From the NCBI RefSeq assembly GCF_034057115.1, contig NZ_CP139195.1, positions 1,550,001 through 1,614,000 of the forward strand: a stretch of 64,000 nucleotides of DNA. The letters are read 5' to 3'. The notes under the pieces are model-generated. The model was not told where the DNA came from. It worked only from the letters and a program-made list of their open reading frames with translations, and ran no database searches. Below, piece by piece: positions 7,578-16,186 of the stretch. Each line of letters begins with the position of its first letter. Position 1 is the stretch's first letter. Source of the stretch: Pseudomonas sp. AN-1 (lineage in GTDB: Bacteria; Pseudomonadota; Gammaproteobacteria; Pseudomonadales; Pseudomonadaceae). The position numbers were made by a program, and so were the translations under genes.

Positions 7578-9806
7578 ATGAACAAGCAGCTAGGAATAGC
7601 AGTGACCGCTCTGGGGCTGTTCGCCTTGACCGGCACTGCGCAAGCGGTACTCAAGGCCGTCGACCCCGGCCCCTACACGGGGGCGACCGGCGGATTTCCC
7701 CTCTGGTACCAGGACAACAACGATCTCCAGCTGGAACTGTGCCGCTCCAAGGCGGTGCTCGGCGGTCCCGGCAACTACCTGTGCACGCTGATCCCCGAAC
7801 CGGGCGTGTTCGACGACACCCAGCCGCTGATCTTCCCGGCCAACTGGCCGTCAGAACTGTTCTGGTTCCTGGCCGAGACCACCATTCCTGCCGGTGCCGT
7901 CGCCGGCTACTCGCTGGATGCCTACGTCGCCGGCATCGAGGCAGCCTTCGGCCAGGAACTGCCGCAGGAAGGCGACCAGGTGAGCTTCAGCCGCATCCGC
8001 ATCCGCGCCTCGGTGCCGGTGGCCGGCACCTACACCATCACCCACCCGTATGGCGTGGACACCGTGGTGGTGACCACCCCCGGTCGGCGGGCGATCAACA
8101 TGACCCGCGACATCGGCATCGGCGCTCCGGGCGTGTTCACCGGCGCCATGACCGGCGATGTCGGCCCCTTCCTGACCCGGGTCGGCGGGCCGATCACCGC
8201 CACCAACCCGGAAACCGGCGAGACCGAGACCTTCATCGGCAACCCCAACCTGCCGGAGCAGGTGACCGGCGGCCTGAACGGCGTCAACTTCGTGCGCATC
8301 CAGGGCCCGGCGGGCACGCTGCAGACCAACCTGTTCACCCTGTCGGGCAAGGTCGCCGACACGCGGGCGCCGACCCAGGTGGAGGTCGAGCGCAGCACCT
8401 ACAACCGCACCAGCGCCGGCACCCGCATCTCGGTGTTCGCCAAGACCCCGCCGGCCAACGCCAGCACCAACGTCTGCTACCGCGAAACCCTGGCGCTGGT
8501 CCCCGGCACCACCCCGTCGCCGTGCCTGTTCAACCTGACCAGCAACAACAACGGCTACTTCTTCGCCAACAACCCGCCGCAGCAGGCGCTGCCGCCCTTC
8601 CTGGTGGTCACCGCGACCGACCCCAACGGCACGACCCGGCCGACCGCGCTGTCGAGCCGGCTCACCGACGTGGTGAAGATCGGCACCGCCCGCTTCTCCT
8701 GGGCCAACCGCACGCTGACCATCGAGGCCCGATCGAGCGACGAAGTGGTGGTGCCGGACATGGCCGCGGACGGCTACGGCCGCCTGAGCAAGTCGGGAAC
8801 CCTGCAGACCCTGACCGTGACCAACCTCGAGCAGCCGCCGGCCAGCGTCACCGTGAAGTCGGCGGCCGGCGGCTCGGACACCGAAATGGTGACGGTGGTC
8901 GGCAGCGCTCCGGTGGTCGGCGCCAACCAGCTGCCGCTGGCCGTGGCCGACTCGGCCTCCACCACCGCCGGGGTGCCGGTGACCATCAACCCGCTGGCCA
9001 ACGACAGCGATCCCGACAACGACACGCCGCTCACCCTGATCGACCTTTCGGCCCTGGCGCCGGCCCCGGCGCGCGGCAGCATCACGCGCAGCGGCAACTC
9101 GGTGGTCTACACCCCGCCGACCGTGGTCAACGGCGCACCGCTGGTGGAAACCTTCACCTACCGCGTGCAGGACGCCCGTGGCGGCCAGTCGACTCCGGCC
9201 ACCGTCACCGTCACCGTGGCGGCCAACCGGGCGCCGACGGCGAACAACGACACCGCCGCCGCCTCGACGGCACCGGTGACCATCGCCGTGCTGAACAACG
9301 ACACCGACCCGGAAGGCAACGTGCCGCTCAGCGTGGTCAACCTCTCCGCGGTGACCGGCGGAGGCACCGTCAGCACCGACGGCACCACGGTGACCTACAC
9401 GCCGCCGGCCACGGTGACCACCGCCTTCAACGCGACCTTCACCTACCAGGCCCGCGACTCGCTCGGCGCCGTCTCGGCGACTCCGGCGACCGTGACCGTG
9501 GCGGTCACCCCGCCGCCGGCCGTGGCCGAGAACCTGACCGTGGCGACCGCCACCGTGCGCGCCCGCACCGGCAACCGCTTCCGCTGGGACCTGAGTGGGC
9601 AGACCTCGCGGGCCAACGGCAACACCATCACGGTCAGCGTCTCCACCACCGCCGGGCCGCTGAACCTCGGCACCGCCACCCTGACTGCCGCCGGTCGCTG
9701 GCGGATGTCGGTGGAAACCACCGGGGCCGGGCCGTCGGCCAACCCCACCGCCACCGTTCGTTCGGCCTTCGGCCGGGTGGTGACAGTACCGCTGCAGGTC
9801 CGCTGA
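7578..9806 (+). CDS. Secreted protein of unknown function, long paralogue with Ig-like repeats
   Basis: This 742-residue protein repeats the whole plan of the gene before it: signal peptide to about residue 25, AVDPGPYT, LCRSKAV, CTLIPEPG, GDQVSFSRIRIR, RAINMTRDIGIGAPGVFTGA and FVRIQGP. Beyond about residue 450 it adds two cadherin-like or VCBS-type beta-sandwich repeats of about 95 residues (NQLPLAVADSAST and NRAPTANNDTAAA start them; PLANDSDPDNDTPL and VLNNDTDPEGNVPL look calcium-binding). A final stretch of about 95 residues (AVAENLTVATATV to the end) has no name I know. It follows the short paralogue by 49 bp and is probably co-transcribed from the sigma-54 promoter. An extracellular, Ca-stabilised surface or matrix protein is likely. 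Confidence 0.75.
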   Translation: MNKQLGIAVTALGLFALTGTAQAVLKAVDPGPYTGATGGFPLWYQDNNDLQLELCRSKAVLGGPGNYLCTLIPEPGVFDDTQPLIFPANWPSELFWFLAETTIPAGAVAGYSLDAYVAGIEAAFGQELPQEGDQVSFSRIRIRASVPVAGTYTITHPYGVDTVVVTTPGRRAINMTRDIGIGAPGVFTGAMTGDVGPFLTRVGGPITATNPETGETETFIGNPNLPEQVTGGLNGVNFVRIQGPAGTLQTNLFTLSGKVADTRAPTQVEVERSTYNRTSAGTRISVFAKTPPANASTNVCYRETLALVPGTTPSPCLFNLTSNNNGYFFANNPPQQALPPFLVVTATDPNGTTRPTALSSRLTDVVKIGTARFSWANRTLTIEARSSDEVVVPDMAADGYGRLSKSGTLQTLTVTNLEQPPASVTVKSAAGGSDTEMVTVVGSAPVVGANQLPLAVADSASTTAGVPVTINPLANDSDPDNDTPLTLIDLSALAPAPARGSITRSGNSVVYTPPTVVNGAPLVETFTYRVQDARGGQSTPATVTVTVAANRAPTANNDTAAASTAPVTIAVLNNDTDPEGNVPLSVVNLSAVTGGGTVSTDGTTVTYTPPATVTTAFNATFTYQARDSLGAVSATPATVTVAVTPPPAVAENLTVATATVRARTGNRFRWDLSGQTSRANGNTITVSVSTTAGPLNLGTATLTAAGRWRMSVETTGAGPSANPTATVRSAFGRVVTVPLQVR

Positions 9807-9869
9807 GCCCTGCACCAGCCTCCCGCTCCTCAGGTCGCCCGGTAAGCGCCTGAGTCGGGAGGCCGGTTC

Positions 9870-9891
9870 GGCTTCTCGAGGCTGAGAAGCC
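9870..9891 (+). terminator. Hairpin between the secreted-protein pair and csgB
   Basis: Arms GGCTTCTC and GAGAAGCC with a 6-base loop lie 64 bp after the stop codon. No T-run follows. Confidence 0.35.
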
Positions 9892-9957
9892 ACACGACAT
9901 CGAATCCGGACAGATGGTCACGTCCGGGTGGTGAAAGGACGGTGAAAGGATATTGCC

Positions 9958-10449
9958 ATGCCACCGCTTACCCGCTTTGACAGGCGTTGCTTCGCAACCC
10001 TGCTCGCCCTCTGCCTCGGCAGCACGGCCGTGCAGGCTGCAGACCTGATGGAGAACTTCGATCTGGCAGGCAATGCCGATCTGTTCGAGCAGTTCAACCT
10101 TCCCGCTTTCCTGCCGCCCGGCCAACAGGCCGTGGTGCGGCAGCAGGGCGAGGCCAACCGGGCCACGCTGACCCAGAACGGCCAGTCCCTGCTGGGCCAG
10201 ATCGTCCAGGACGGCAGCGCCCAAGAAGCCTTCATCCTCCAGCAAGGCACGGACCAGTTCGCCCTGATCAGTCAGCAGGGCACGGGCAATCGCGCCGCCA
10301 TCGTGCAGAACGGGTCCGACAACCAGGCGCTCATCGTGCAGAACGGCGCCTACAACTCCGCTCGCATCGAGCAATCCGGAGCAGGGCTGCACAGCAGCAT
10401 CGCGCAATACGGCAACAACCAGAGCGTGCTGATCAACCAGTACCGCTGA
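9958..10449 (+). CDS. csgB: Curli nucleator, CsgB-like
   Basis: A 163-residue exported protein with signal peptide (ending VQA) and, from about residue 55, curlin repeats of the form Q-x-G-x2-N-x5-Q (QQGEANRATLTQNG, QQGTGNRAAIVQNG, QNGSDNQALIVQNG, QSGAGLHSSIAQYG). A non-repeat region rich in F, N and D precedes them. The size is close to E. coli CsgB (151 residues), which stays on the outer membrane and nucleates CsgA. It is the first gene of csgB-csgA-csgC. A tandem 11-bp repeat (GGTGAAAGGA-C/T, 9930-9951) lies just before the start and its second copy provides the ribosome site. Confidence 0.85.
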   Translation: MPPLTRFDRRCFATLLALCLGSTAVQAADLMENFDLAGNADLFEQFNLPAFLPPGQQAVVRQQGEANRATLTQNGQSLLGQIVQDGSAQEAFILQQGTDQFALISQQGTGNRAAIVQNGSDNQALIVQNGAYNSARIEQSGAGLHSSIAQYGNNQSVLINQYR

Positions 10450-10503
10450 GGTCGGTGACTCTCTCGTCATGCGTCAACAAAAGGCATACCAGGAGGCAAC
10501 ACC

Positions 10504-11961
10504 ATGTTCCAGTTCAAACCCCTCGCCGCAGCAGTACTGGCCGTCATCAGTGTCCAGGCCATGGCCGACGACAGCACGTCCAGCCAGAGCCAGAGCGGCA
10601 ACTACAACCTCGCCGACGTGATCCAGAGTTCGGCCAGCTACAGCACCGCCGAGCAGAGCCAGAACGGCAGCCAGAACGGCGCCGCCATCTGGCAGAGCTA
10701 CACCACCAGCACCGCGACCCAGACGCAGAAGGGCAGCACCAACACCGGCTTCATCGAGCAGGACAGCGACTGGATGAGCCTGACCGAGCAGAAGCAGAAC
10801 GGCTCCGGCAACGATGCCGCCAGCAGCCAGGTCTTCGGCACCCTGGAGAGCCTCTCCAGGCAGGTGCAGCGCGGCCCGGACAACGGCGCCTACACCTGGC
10901 AGGAAGGCACCCTCTACAACGAGGCGGTCATCCACCAGGAGGGCCATGCCGTCGGCGGCAACACGGCCAATATCGACCAGATCGGCGGCATGGACAACGT
11001 CGCCCATATCCGCCAGGAGGGCGACCTGAACCGGGCAGCGACCCTGCAGGACGGCAACGCCCTGGCCAGCCAGATCGAGGTGAAGCAGTACGGCGAAGGC
11101 AACGATGCCTATGTCGAGCAGATGGGCGGCGAGGACAACTACGCGCGCACCAACCAGAAGGGCTACAACAACTACGCGACAACCTGGCAGGAGAACCAGT
11201 ACCAGAGCGACGCCTCCATCCGCCAGGACGGCAGCCTCAGCGAGGCGGTGATCGACCAGACCGACGGCGCCTGGAACCAGGCCTCGGTGGTGCAGCTCGG
11301 CGACGAGAACGCCGTGCAGGTGGAGCAGTACGACGCCCTCGGCATGCGCGCGGAAGTCTTCCAGAGCGGCATCGGCAACCTCGGCTACGTCTACCAGGAA
11401 GGCAGCGACCACATCCTCACCGCCTCCTCCCGCGGCAATGGCAACCAGATCTACGCCGGCACCTCGCTGGATCCGAACAACGGCGGCCAGTACGGCAGCT
11501 ACCAGTACGCCTCGCTGCGCCAGAAGGGCAGCGACAACGTCATCAGCATGCGCCAGGACGGCAGCGACCAGACCCTCGACCTGAGCCAGCGCGGCAACGG
11601 CAACCAGGCCACGGTGGCCCAGACCGACAGCTACAACGAGCTGTATTTCGAGCAGGAAGGCAGCGGCAACATGCTGGTGGTCAACCAGAGCGGCAGCTAC
11701 AACTATGCCGGCGGCACCAGCAGCGGCACCGACAACATGGTCGAGCTGGATCAGTCGGGCAGCGGCAACGTCGCCGAGGTCGCCCAGCTGTACGGCGACA
11801 ACAACCTCGCCAGCATCGTGCAGAGCGACAGCGGCAACTACGCCATCGTCACCCAGGGCGGTTCTGGCAACGAGGCCTACGTGAACCAGGTGAACTTCGG
11901 CCACACCGCCTACGTCAGCCAGTTCGGTACCGGCAACGTCGCCAACGTCAACCAGAACTGA
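10504..11961 (+). CDS. csgA: Major curlin CsgA-like amyloid subunit, enlarged
   Basis: A signal peptide (residues 1-21, ending AMA) is followed by about twenty curlin repeats across 485 residues, against five repeats and 151 residues in E. coli CsgA. The repeats keep the S/Q-x-x-G-x-x-N-x5-Q frame (QSQNGSQNGAAIWQ, QLGDENAVQVEQY, QSDSGNYAIVTQGG), so the mature protein should stack as a long beta-solenoid that forms amyloid. It is almost free of Cys and rich in Gln, Asn, Gly and Ser. It follows csgB by 54 bp and a strong terminator follows it. Assignment as CsgA rather than a second CsgB rests on order and repeat regularity. Confidence 0.88.
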   Translation: MFQFKPLAAAVLAVISVQAMADDSTSSQSQSGNYNLADVIQSSASYSTAEQSQNGSQNGAAIWQSYTTSTATQTQKGSTNTGFIEQDSDWMSLTEQKQNGSGNDAASSQVFGTLESLSRQVQRGPDNGAYTWQEGTLYNEAVIHQEGHAVGGNTANIDQIGGMDNVAHIRQEGDLNRAATLQDGNALASQIEVKQYGEGNDAYVEQMGGEDNYARTNQKGYNNYATTWQENQYQSDASIRQDGSLSEAVIDQTDGAWNQASVVQLGDENAVQVEQYDALGMRAEVFQSGIGNLGYVYQEGSDHILTASSRGNGNQIYAGTSLDPNNGGQYGSYQYASLRQKGSDNVISMRQDGSDQTLDLSQRGNGNQATVAQTDSYNELYFEQEGSGNMLVVNQSGSYNYAGGTSSGTDNMVELDQSGSGNVAEVAQLYGDNNLASIVQSDSGNYAIVTQGGSGNEAYVNQVNFGHTAYVSQFGTGNVANVNQN

Positions 11962-11977
11962 GCCTGCCGTCCTTGCC

Positions 11978-12003
11978 TGCCGCCCCTCGCGGGCGGCATT
12001 TTT
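11978..12003 (+). terminator. Rho-independent terminator after csgA
   Basis: TGCCGCCC, a 5-base loop, GGGCGGCA, then five T. It lies 17 bp after the csgA stop, so it should reduce transcription into the csgC-like gene. Confidence 0.8.
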
Positions 12004-12026
12004 CTGTCCAGCGGAGGTAGGCACGC

Positions 12027-12365
12027 ATGCCGCTTCTCAGCCTGACCGGGTTGCTGCTGGCCGCGACCGGCAGTGTCGCCGTCGATTTCGAACTGCGCCA
12101 GCCGGCGCCCCGCCAAGCCGCGGTGCACCTGTGCTTCCGCGGCACGGGACAGCAGGTCCGCTACGAACTGGAGGTACTCGCCCTGGGGCCGGCGGGACGC
12201 AGCCGCTCGCGCCAGGCGGGCCGGCTCGAAGCGGGCGAGGAGGCGCGCTGCCCGCTGGCCGACGGCGTGCGGATGGCCGGCGCCAGCCGGATCGAGGGCC
12301 GCTTGCTCTGGTGGGTGGATGGACTGGAGCAGCCCGCCGAAACCCGCGAGCTGCGACTCGAATAG
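12027..12365 (+). CDS. CsgC/CsgH-like periplasmic curli chaperone
   Basis: A 112-residue protein with a short hydrophobic N-terminus (LLSLTGLLLAATGSVAV) and a predicted small Ig-like fold: VDFELRQP, YELEVLALGPAGRSRSRQAGRLEAG, IEGRLLWWVDG. The middle lines up by eye with E. coli CsgC (VQILSLREGSSGQSQTKQEKTLSL). CsgC and CsgH stop curlin from forming amyloid too early in the periplasm. GGAGG stands 9 nt before the start. Sequence likeness is weak and the call leans on its place after csgBA. The gene converges on csgG, 35 bp away. Confidence 0.65.
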   Translation: MPLLSLTGLLLAATGSVAVDFELRQPAPRQAAVHLCFRGTGQQVRYELEVLALGPAGRSRSRQAGRLEAGEEARCPLADGVRMAGASRIEGRLLWWVDGLEQPAETRELRLE

Positions 12366-12400
12366 CCGCAGCCCACGGGCCGGCCATGGGCGTCTGGGCG

Positions 12401-13255
12401 CTACTGCGCGGCGGCGGTGGCCTGCCCGTGGGTCATGTACTTGGGCAACGAGGTATTCTCGAAGGTGCCGGCATCCGCGGCCTGCCACAGGCGCCGCTCG
12501 ATGCCCTGGGCCACCAGGTGGGCGACCGCCGCCTCGATGGCCGACAGCACGCACAGCTGCGCCGGCTCGTTGGTGGTGTAGCCGGCCTCGGCCTCGAGCA
12601 GCTCCTGGAACTCGATGAACTTGAACACCCCGGCGCTGCGGCTGACCGAGTAGATGGTCTTGCTGGTCATCACGTTGGCCAGCACCTGGCCGCTGCGCAC
12701 GTCCACCGCCCGCAGGTTGACCGACACCTGGTCCACGCGGTACTCGGCGGACAGGCCGATGCCCAGGTAGCGGGCACCCTCGCCACCGCTGCGCACGTTG
12801 GTGTCGTAGGCGACTATGCCGCCCTCCAGCAGGATGTTGGCCGCCTGCAGCGAAGGCAGGTTGGCCTGGATGTTGGCCGGGGTGTCCGGCTTGCTCTGCG
12901 AGGCGCGGATGATCTTGCGCTCGGTGAGGACGTTCTGCAGGCCCTCGCGCTCCAGCACCACGAACCAGCCGCTGGCCTGCAGCGCATCCACCAGCATGCT
13001 GGCGCCGCCCTGGGTCACGCTGGTGGAGAAGGAACTGGCCGGGGTCGGCTTGTACTGGCCGGTCTGGTCGCGGAAGCCGTACACGGCGGCCACCAGGCGC
13101 CCCTTGGGACGCGGCAGGGCGAGCAGGTCGTAGTAGGTGGAAGCCCGCGGGGTGAGGGTCGGAATCTCCGGCTCCTTCTCGGCGGGCATCGGCTCGCGCA
13201 GGGCGCACCCCTGCACGGCGGCTAGCAGCACTGCCATCGCGATGATCTTGTTCAT
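12401..13255 (-). CDS. csgG: Curli secretion pore CsgG
   Basis: CsgG is the outer-membrane lipoprotein that forms the nonameric pore for curlin export. The 284-residue protein has a lipobox (AAVQGC, acylated Cys at 16) and the family's conserved run: YYDLLALPRPKGRLVAAVYGFRD, SSFSTSVTQGGASMLVDAL, WFVVLEREGLQNVLTERKIIR, GARYLGIGLSAEYRVDQVSVNLRAVD and GVFKFIEFQELLEAEAGYTTNEP. The length matches E. coli CsgG (277). It is the last gene of csgE-csgF-csgG. Confidence 0.96.
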   Translation of the reverse strand: MNKIIAMAVLLAAVQGCALREPMPAEKEPEIPTLTPRASTYYDLLALPRPKGRLVAAVYGFRDQTGQYKPTPASSFSTSVTQGGASMLVDALQASGWFVVLEREGLQNVLTERKIIRASQSKPDTPANIQANLPSLQAANILLEGGIVAYDTNVRSGGEGARYLGIGLSAEYRVDQVSVNLRAVDVRSGQVLANVMTSKTIYSVSRSAGVFKFIEFQELLEAEAGYTTNEPAQLCVLSAIEAAVAHLVAQGIERRLWQAADAGTFENTSLPKYMTHGQATAAAQ

Positions 13256-13301
13256 GGTCCTGAGCTTCCTGCTTCTATGCCAGCGGCGGTCGATTGATGG
13301 G

Positions 13302-13709
13302 CTAGAGTCCGTCGACGATGACCTCGGCGACCTCCCCCGTCAGCCGGTCGGTGATCACGATCGTCAGGGAACCGTCGACATCCACGATATCGATGAGGAA
13401 GGAGTCGGTGGTCAGGCTGCCGGTATTGCCGTTCTCGATGTTGGCGAGCAGTTGCGAAAGCAGGCGCGACTCCAGCTGGCTGGTGAAGCGCTGCAGGGCC
13501 GTGGTGCCGGTCCCCGTGCCCCCCAGGTCCGGGTCCTTGTGGTCGTTCTGCGCCTGGGCGTTGGCCAGCAGCCAGGGGCCGTTCAGCGGGTTGCCGCCGA
13601 AGGCCGGGTTGACCGGGGTGTAGACCAGTTCGGTGGCCTGCACCGGCGCCAGCAAGCAGACACCGGTGAGCCCGAGACAGGCCGCGAGAGGGCGTTTTTT
13701 CATGGTCAT
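13302..13709 (-). CDS. csgF: Curli assembly factor CsgF
   Basis: CsgF binds the outer face of the CsgG pore and helps CsgB anchor to the cell. This 135-residue protein has a signal peptide (ending VQA) followed by TELVYTPVNPAFGGNPLNG, the CsgF N-terminal motif that inserts into the CsgG barrel, and the usual second half (FTSQLESRLLSQLLANI, SFLIDIVDVDGSLTIVITD). Its start overlaps the csgE stop by 4 bp (ATGA), so translation is coupled. Confidence 0.95.
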   Translation of the reverse strand: MTMKKRPLAACLGLTGVCLLAPVQATELVYTPVNPAFGGNPLNGPWLLANAQAQNDHKDPDLGGTGTGTTALQRFTSQLESRLLSQLLANIENGNTGSLTTDSFLIDIVDVDGSLTIVITDRLTGEVAEVIVDGL

Positions 13710-14179
13710 AGCTCATCCTTGTCCAAGTCGTAGGTGTCTTGCAGCAGGCTCTCCAGCTTCTGGCGCGTGACGGCTTCCTGGATCAGGTCGGCAGCCTCGT
13801 AGGCCACCGGCTGCACCTCGGAAACGTTCGGCGCCAGAAAGCGCCGGTACAGCGTGCGGCCCTCGTACTCGACCCATACCAGGCTCCCCCAGCGCGCCGA
13901 AGGCCGTTCCCTGACCACCAGGTTGAAGTCCAGCCGGCTGGTGTCGCGCAGTCGCTCGGAGAAGTAGCGGTAGAACTCGTGGCCGATGTGGGAAATGCTG
14001 TTGTCGACGATGAAGCCACGGATCTCGTCCTCTTCTTCGGCCGCCTGCAGGGGCGCCTGCAGGGGCGCCGCCAGCAGCGCGCAGGCCAGACCCAAGGCGC
14101 GGAAAAGCGCTGGCCTGCGCAGCAGGCAGGCCAGCACGCAACCAGACGAATCCCCCGTTGATGGTCTTTGAGTTTCCAT
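13706..14179 (-). CDS. csgE: Curli specificity factor CsgE
   Basis: CsgE is the periplasmic cap that guides CsgA to the CsgG pore. The 157-residue product has a positively charged N-terminus, a hydrophobic export segment (about 25-45) and the CsgE core GFIVDNSISHIGHEFYRYFSERL, FNLVVRERPSARWGSLVWVEYEG and LYRRFLAPN. I chose the start at 14179: the reading frame runs further up, but those residues are unlike a signal peptide. It is divergent from gspA across 187 bp. Confidence 0.9.
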   Translation of the reverse strand: METQRPSTGDSSGCVLACLLRRPALFRALGLACALLAAPLQAPLQAAEEEDEIRGFIVDNSISHIGHEFYRYFSERLRDTSRLDFNLVVRERPSARWGSLVWVEYEGRTLYRRFLAPNVSEVQPVAYEAADLIQEAVTRQKLESLLQDTYDLDKDEL

Positions 14180-14366
14180 GGCGTTTCCCGCCTGTTTTTT
14201 GTTTCCCCATTTCGAGCGTAGTCCATCGCCCCTGATGCGCCAGTAGCAAAAAACTGCTGGTCGGGCCGACTCGCGCCCTGCGCCAGGCGGACTATGCTCA
14301 ACCCTGGAAGAAGACCTGCGGGGGACGGCGCCGCCCTGCGCCGTGCAGCAGACACGGAAAGCCATC

Positions 14367-16184
14367 ATGTACAAGCAGCATTTCGGCCTCACCGAGACGC
14401 CCTTCTCGATCTCGCCCGACCCGCGCTATCTGTTCATGAGCGCGCGGCACCGCGAGGCACTCGCCCATCTGCTCTACGGCCTGCGCATCGACGGCGGCTT
14501 CGTGCTGCTCACCGGCGAGGTCGGCACCGGCAAGACCACCCTGTGCCGCTGCCTGCTGGAGCAGGTGCCGGAACACTGCGACATCGCCTTCATCTTCAAT
14601 CCCAAGGTGAACGTGCTGGAGCTGCTGCGCACCCTGTGCGACGAACTGCATATCGAGCTGCCCGCCAACCTGCGCGGCCTCAAGGCGCTGGTCGACCGCC
14701 TCAATGCCCACCTGCTGGCCAGCCACGCCCGCGGCCGCAAGACGGTGCTGATCGTCGACGAGGCGCAGAACCTGTCCAACGACGTGCTGGAGCTGCTGCG
14801 CCTGCTGACCAACCTGGAGACCAGCCAGCGCAAGCTGCTGCAGATCATCCTGCTCGGCCAGCCGGAACTGCGCGAGCGCCTGGCGCAGCCGCAGATGCGC
14901 CAGCTGGCCCAGCGCATAGTCGCGCGCTACCACCTGGAGCCGCTGTCGAGCCAGGAGGTCAGTACCTACGTGCAGCACCGCCTGGCGGTGGCCGGCGCGC
15001 GCGCCGCCCTGTTTCCGCCGCGCGTGCTGCAACGCCTCTACCACCTGAGCGGCGGCACGCCGCGGCTGATCAACCTGATCTGCGACCGCGCCCTGCTCGG
15101 CGCCTACGTCAGGGGCCGGCAGGCCGTGGACAGCGCCACCCTGAAGCGCGCCGCCCGCGAGGTGCTGGGCGAACCCGTCGGCAGACCGCCGGCACGCCTG
15201 CCGCCGACGCTGACCACGGCCCTCGCCGTGGCCGTGCTCGCCGGGCTGGCCGTGGCCATACAGCACGGCCTGCCCGTCCCGCAGCTGCCGCGCCCCGCGC
15301 CCCCGATGCAGATCGAGCAGCGCAGCGAAGCGACCGCGCCGGTGGCCGCGGACCGCCCCGCCCCGCCGCTTGCCGTCGTCCCGGCAGCGGACCGCGAACC
15401 TGCGCCGGCAGAGCAGGAGACGCCGCCGCTGGCGGCCAGCGACAGCGCTCCCGCGCCGGCCACTGCCGAGCCGCTCGCCAGTAGCGGGCCTGCCGCTGAC
15501 ACGGCAGAGCCCGCGCCGCCCGCCGAGCGGCAACCCGCCAGCAGCGAGAGTTCTCCCGGCATCATCGCCGCCCCGGGCCGCGAGGAGCACTGGCTGCACG
15601 AGGCCATGGCGGTACGCAGCCTGTTCGCCCAGTGGCAGATCGAGGTCGCCGAACCGACCGCCCTGGAGGACGCCTGCCGGCGCGCCGGCCAGGTGGACCT
15701 GCACTGCCTGCCGATGAACGACGGCCTCGCCTCGCTGCGCAGCTTCAACAGCCCGGCCATCGTCGAACTGCGCCAGACCGACGGTCCCGACTTCCTCGCC
15801 ACCCTGCTTGAGCTGGGGCCGGAGCAGGTCCGCCTGGCCGTGGCCGGCAAGATCCAGGAAGTGCCGCTGGACAGCCTGATGCGCCAGTGGACCGGCCGCT
15901 ACACCCTGCTCTGGCGCGCCCCTGAGGGCTGGGGCCGCGGGCTGGGCATCGGCGCCCGCGATCCGGCGGTGGCCTGGATCGACCAGCGTCTGGCGCGCTG
16001 GGAGGGCGCGTCCCCGCGCGACAGCGCCGGCAACCTGTTCACCGAGGATCTGGCCCGGCGGGTGCGCGACTTCCAGCGCGCCCACGGCCTCAAGGCCGAC
16101 GGCCTGGTCGGCCGGATGACCCTGGCCCGCCTCGCCGCCCTCACCGACGCCGAAGCGCCGGTTCTGGCCCAGCAGGACCACTAG
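14367..16184 (+). CDS. gspA: GspA/ExeA-type AAA+ ATPase with peptidoglycan-binding C-terminus
   Basis: GspA with GspB forms an inner-membrane complex that in Aeromonas (ExeAB) helps place the type II secretin in the wall. Of 605 residues, the N-terminal half is the ATPase: MYKQHFGLTETPFSISPDPRYLF, Walker A GEVGTGKTT (about 52-60), Walker B VLIVDEAQNLS (about 126), then a GGTPRLINLICDRALLGAY lid. One membrane segment lies near residue 285, followed by a Pro/Ala-rich linker, and the C-terminus has a peptidoglycan-binding repeat (about 545-600, DFQRAHGLKADGLVGRMTL). gspB starts 2 bp after the stop. The pair sits next to csgEFG and 8 kb from gspFG. Confidence 0.9.
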   Translation: MYKQHFGLTETPFSISPDPRYLFMSARHREALAHLLYGLRIDGGFVLLTGEVGTGKTTLCRCLLEQVPEHCDIAFIFNPKVNVLELLRTLCDELHIELPANLRGLKALVDRLNAHLLASHARGRKTVLIVDEAQNLSNDVLELLRLLTNLETSQRKLLQIILLGQPELRERLAQPQMRQLAQRIVARYHLEPLSSQEVSTYVQHRLAVAGARAALFPPRVLQRLYHLSGGTPRLINLICDRALLGAYVRGRQAVDSATLKRAAREVLGEPVGRPPARLPPTLTTALAVAVLAGLAVAIQHGLPVPQLPRPAPPMQIEQRSEATAPVAADRPAPPLAVVPAADREPAPAEQETPPLAASDSAPAPATAEPLASSGPAADTAEPAPPAERQPASSESSPGIIAAPGREEHWLHEAMAVRSLFAQWQIEVAEPTALEDACRRAGQVDLHCLPMNDGLASLRSFNSPAIVELRQTDGPDFLATLLELGPEQVRLAVAGKIQEVPLDSLMRQWTGRYTLLWRAPEGWGRGLGIGARDPAVAWIDQRLARWEGASPRDSAGNLFTEDLARRVRDFQRAHGLKADGLVGRMTLARLAALTDAEAPVLAQQDH

Positions 16185-16186
16185 CC

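Noticed and set aside
9941-9957. GGATATTGCC before csgB, like the sigma-54 site at 6096
   Set aside because: The -24 GG is out of place (GG-N12-GC) and the element runs into the start codon, so it cannot be that promoter.
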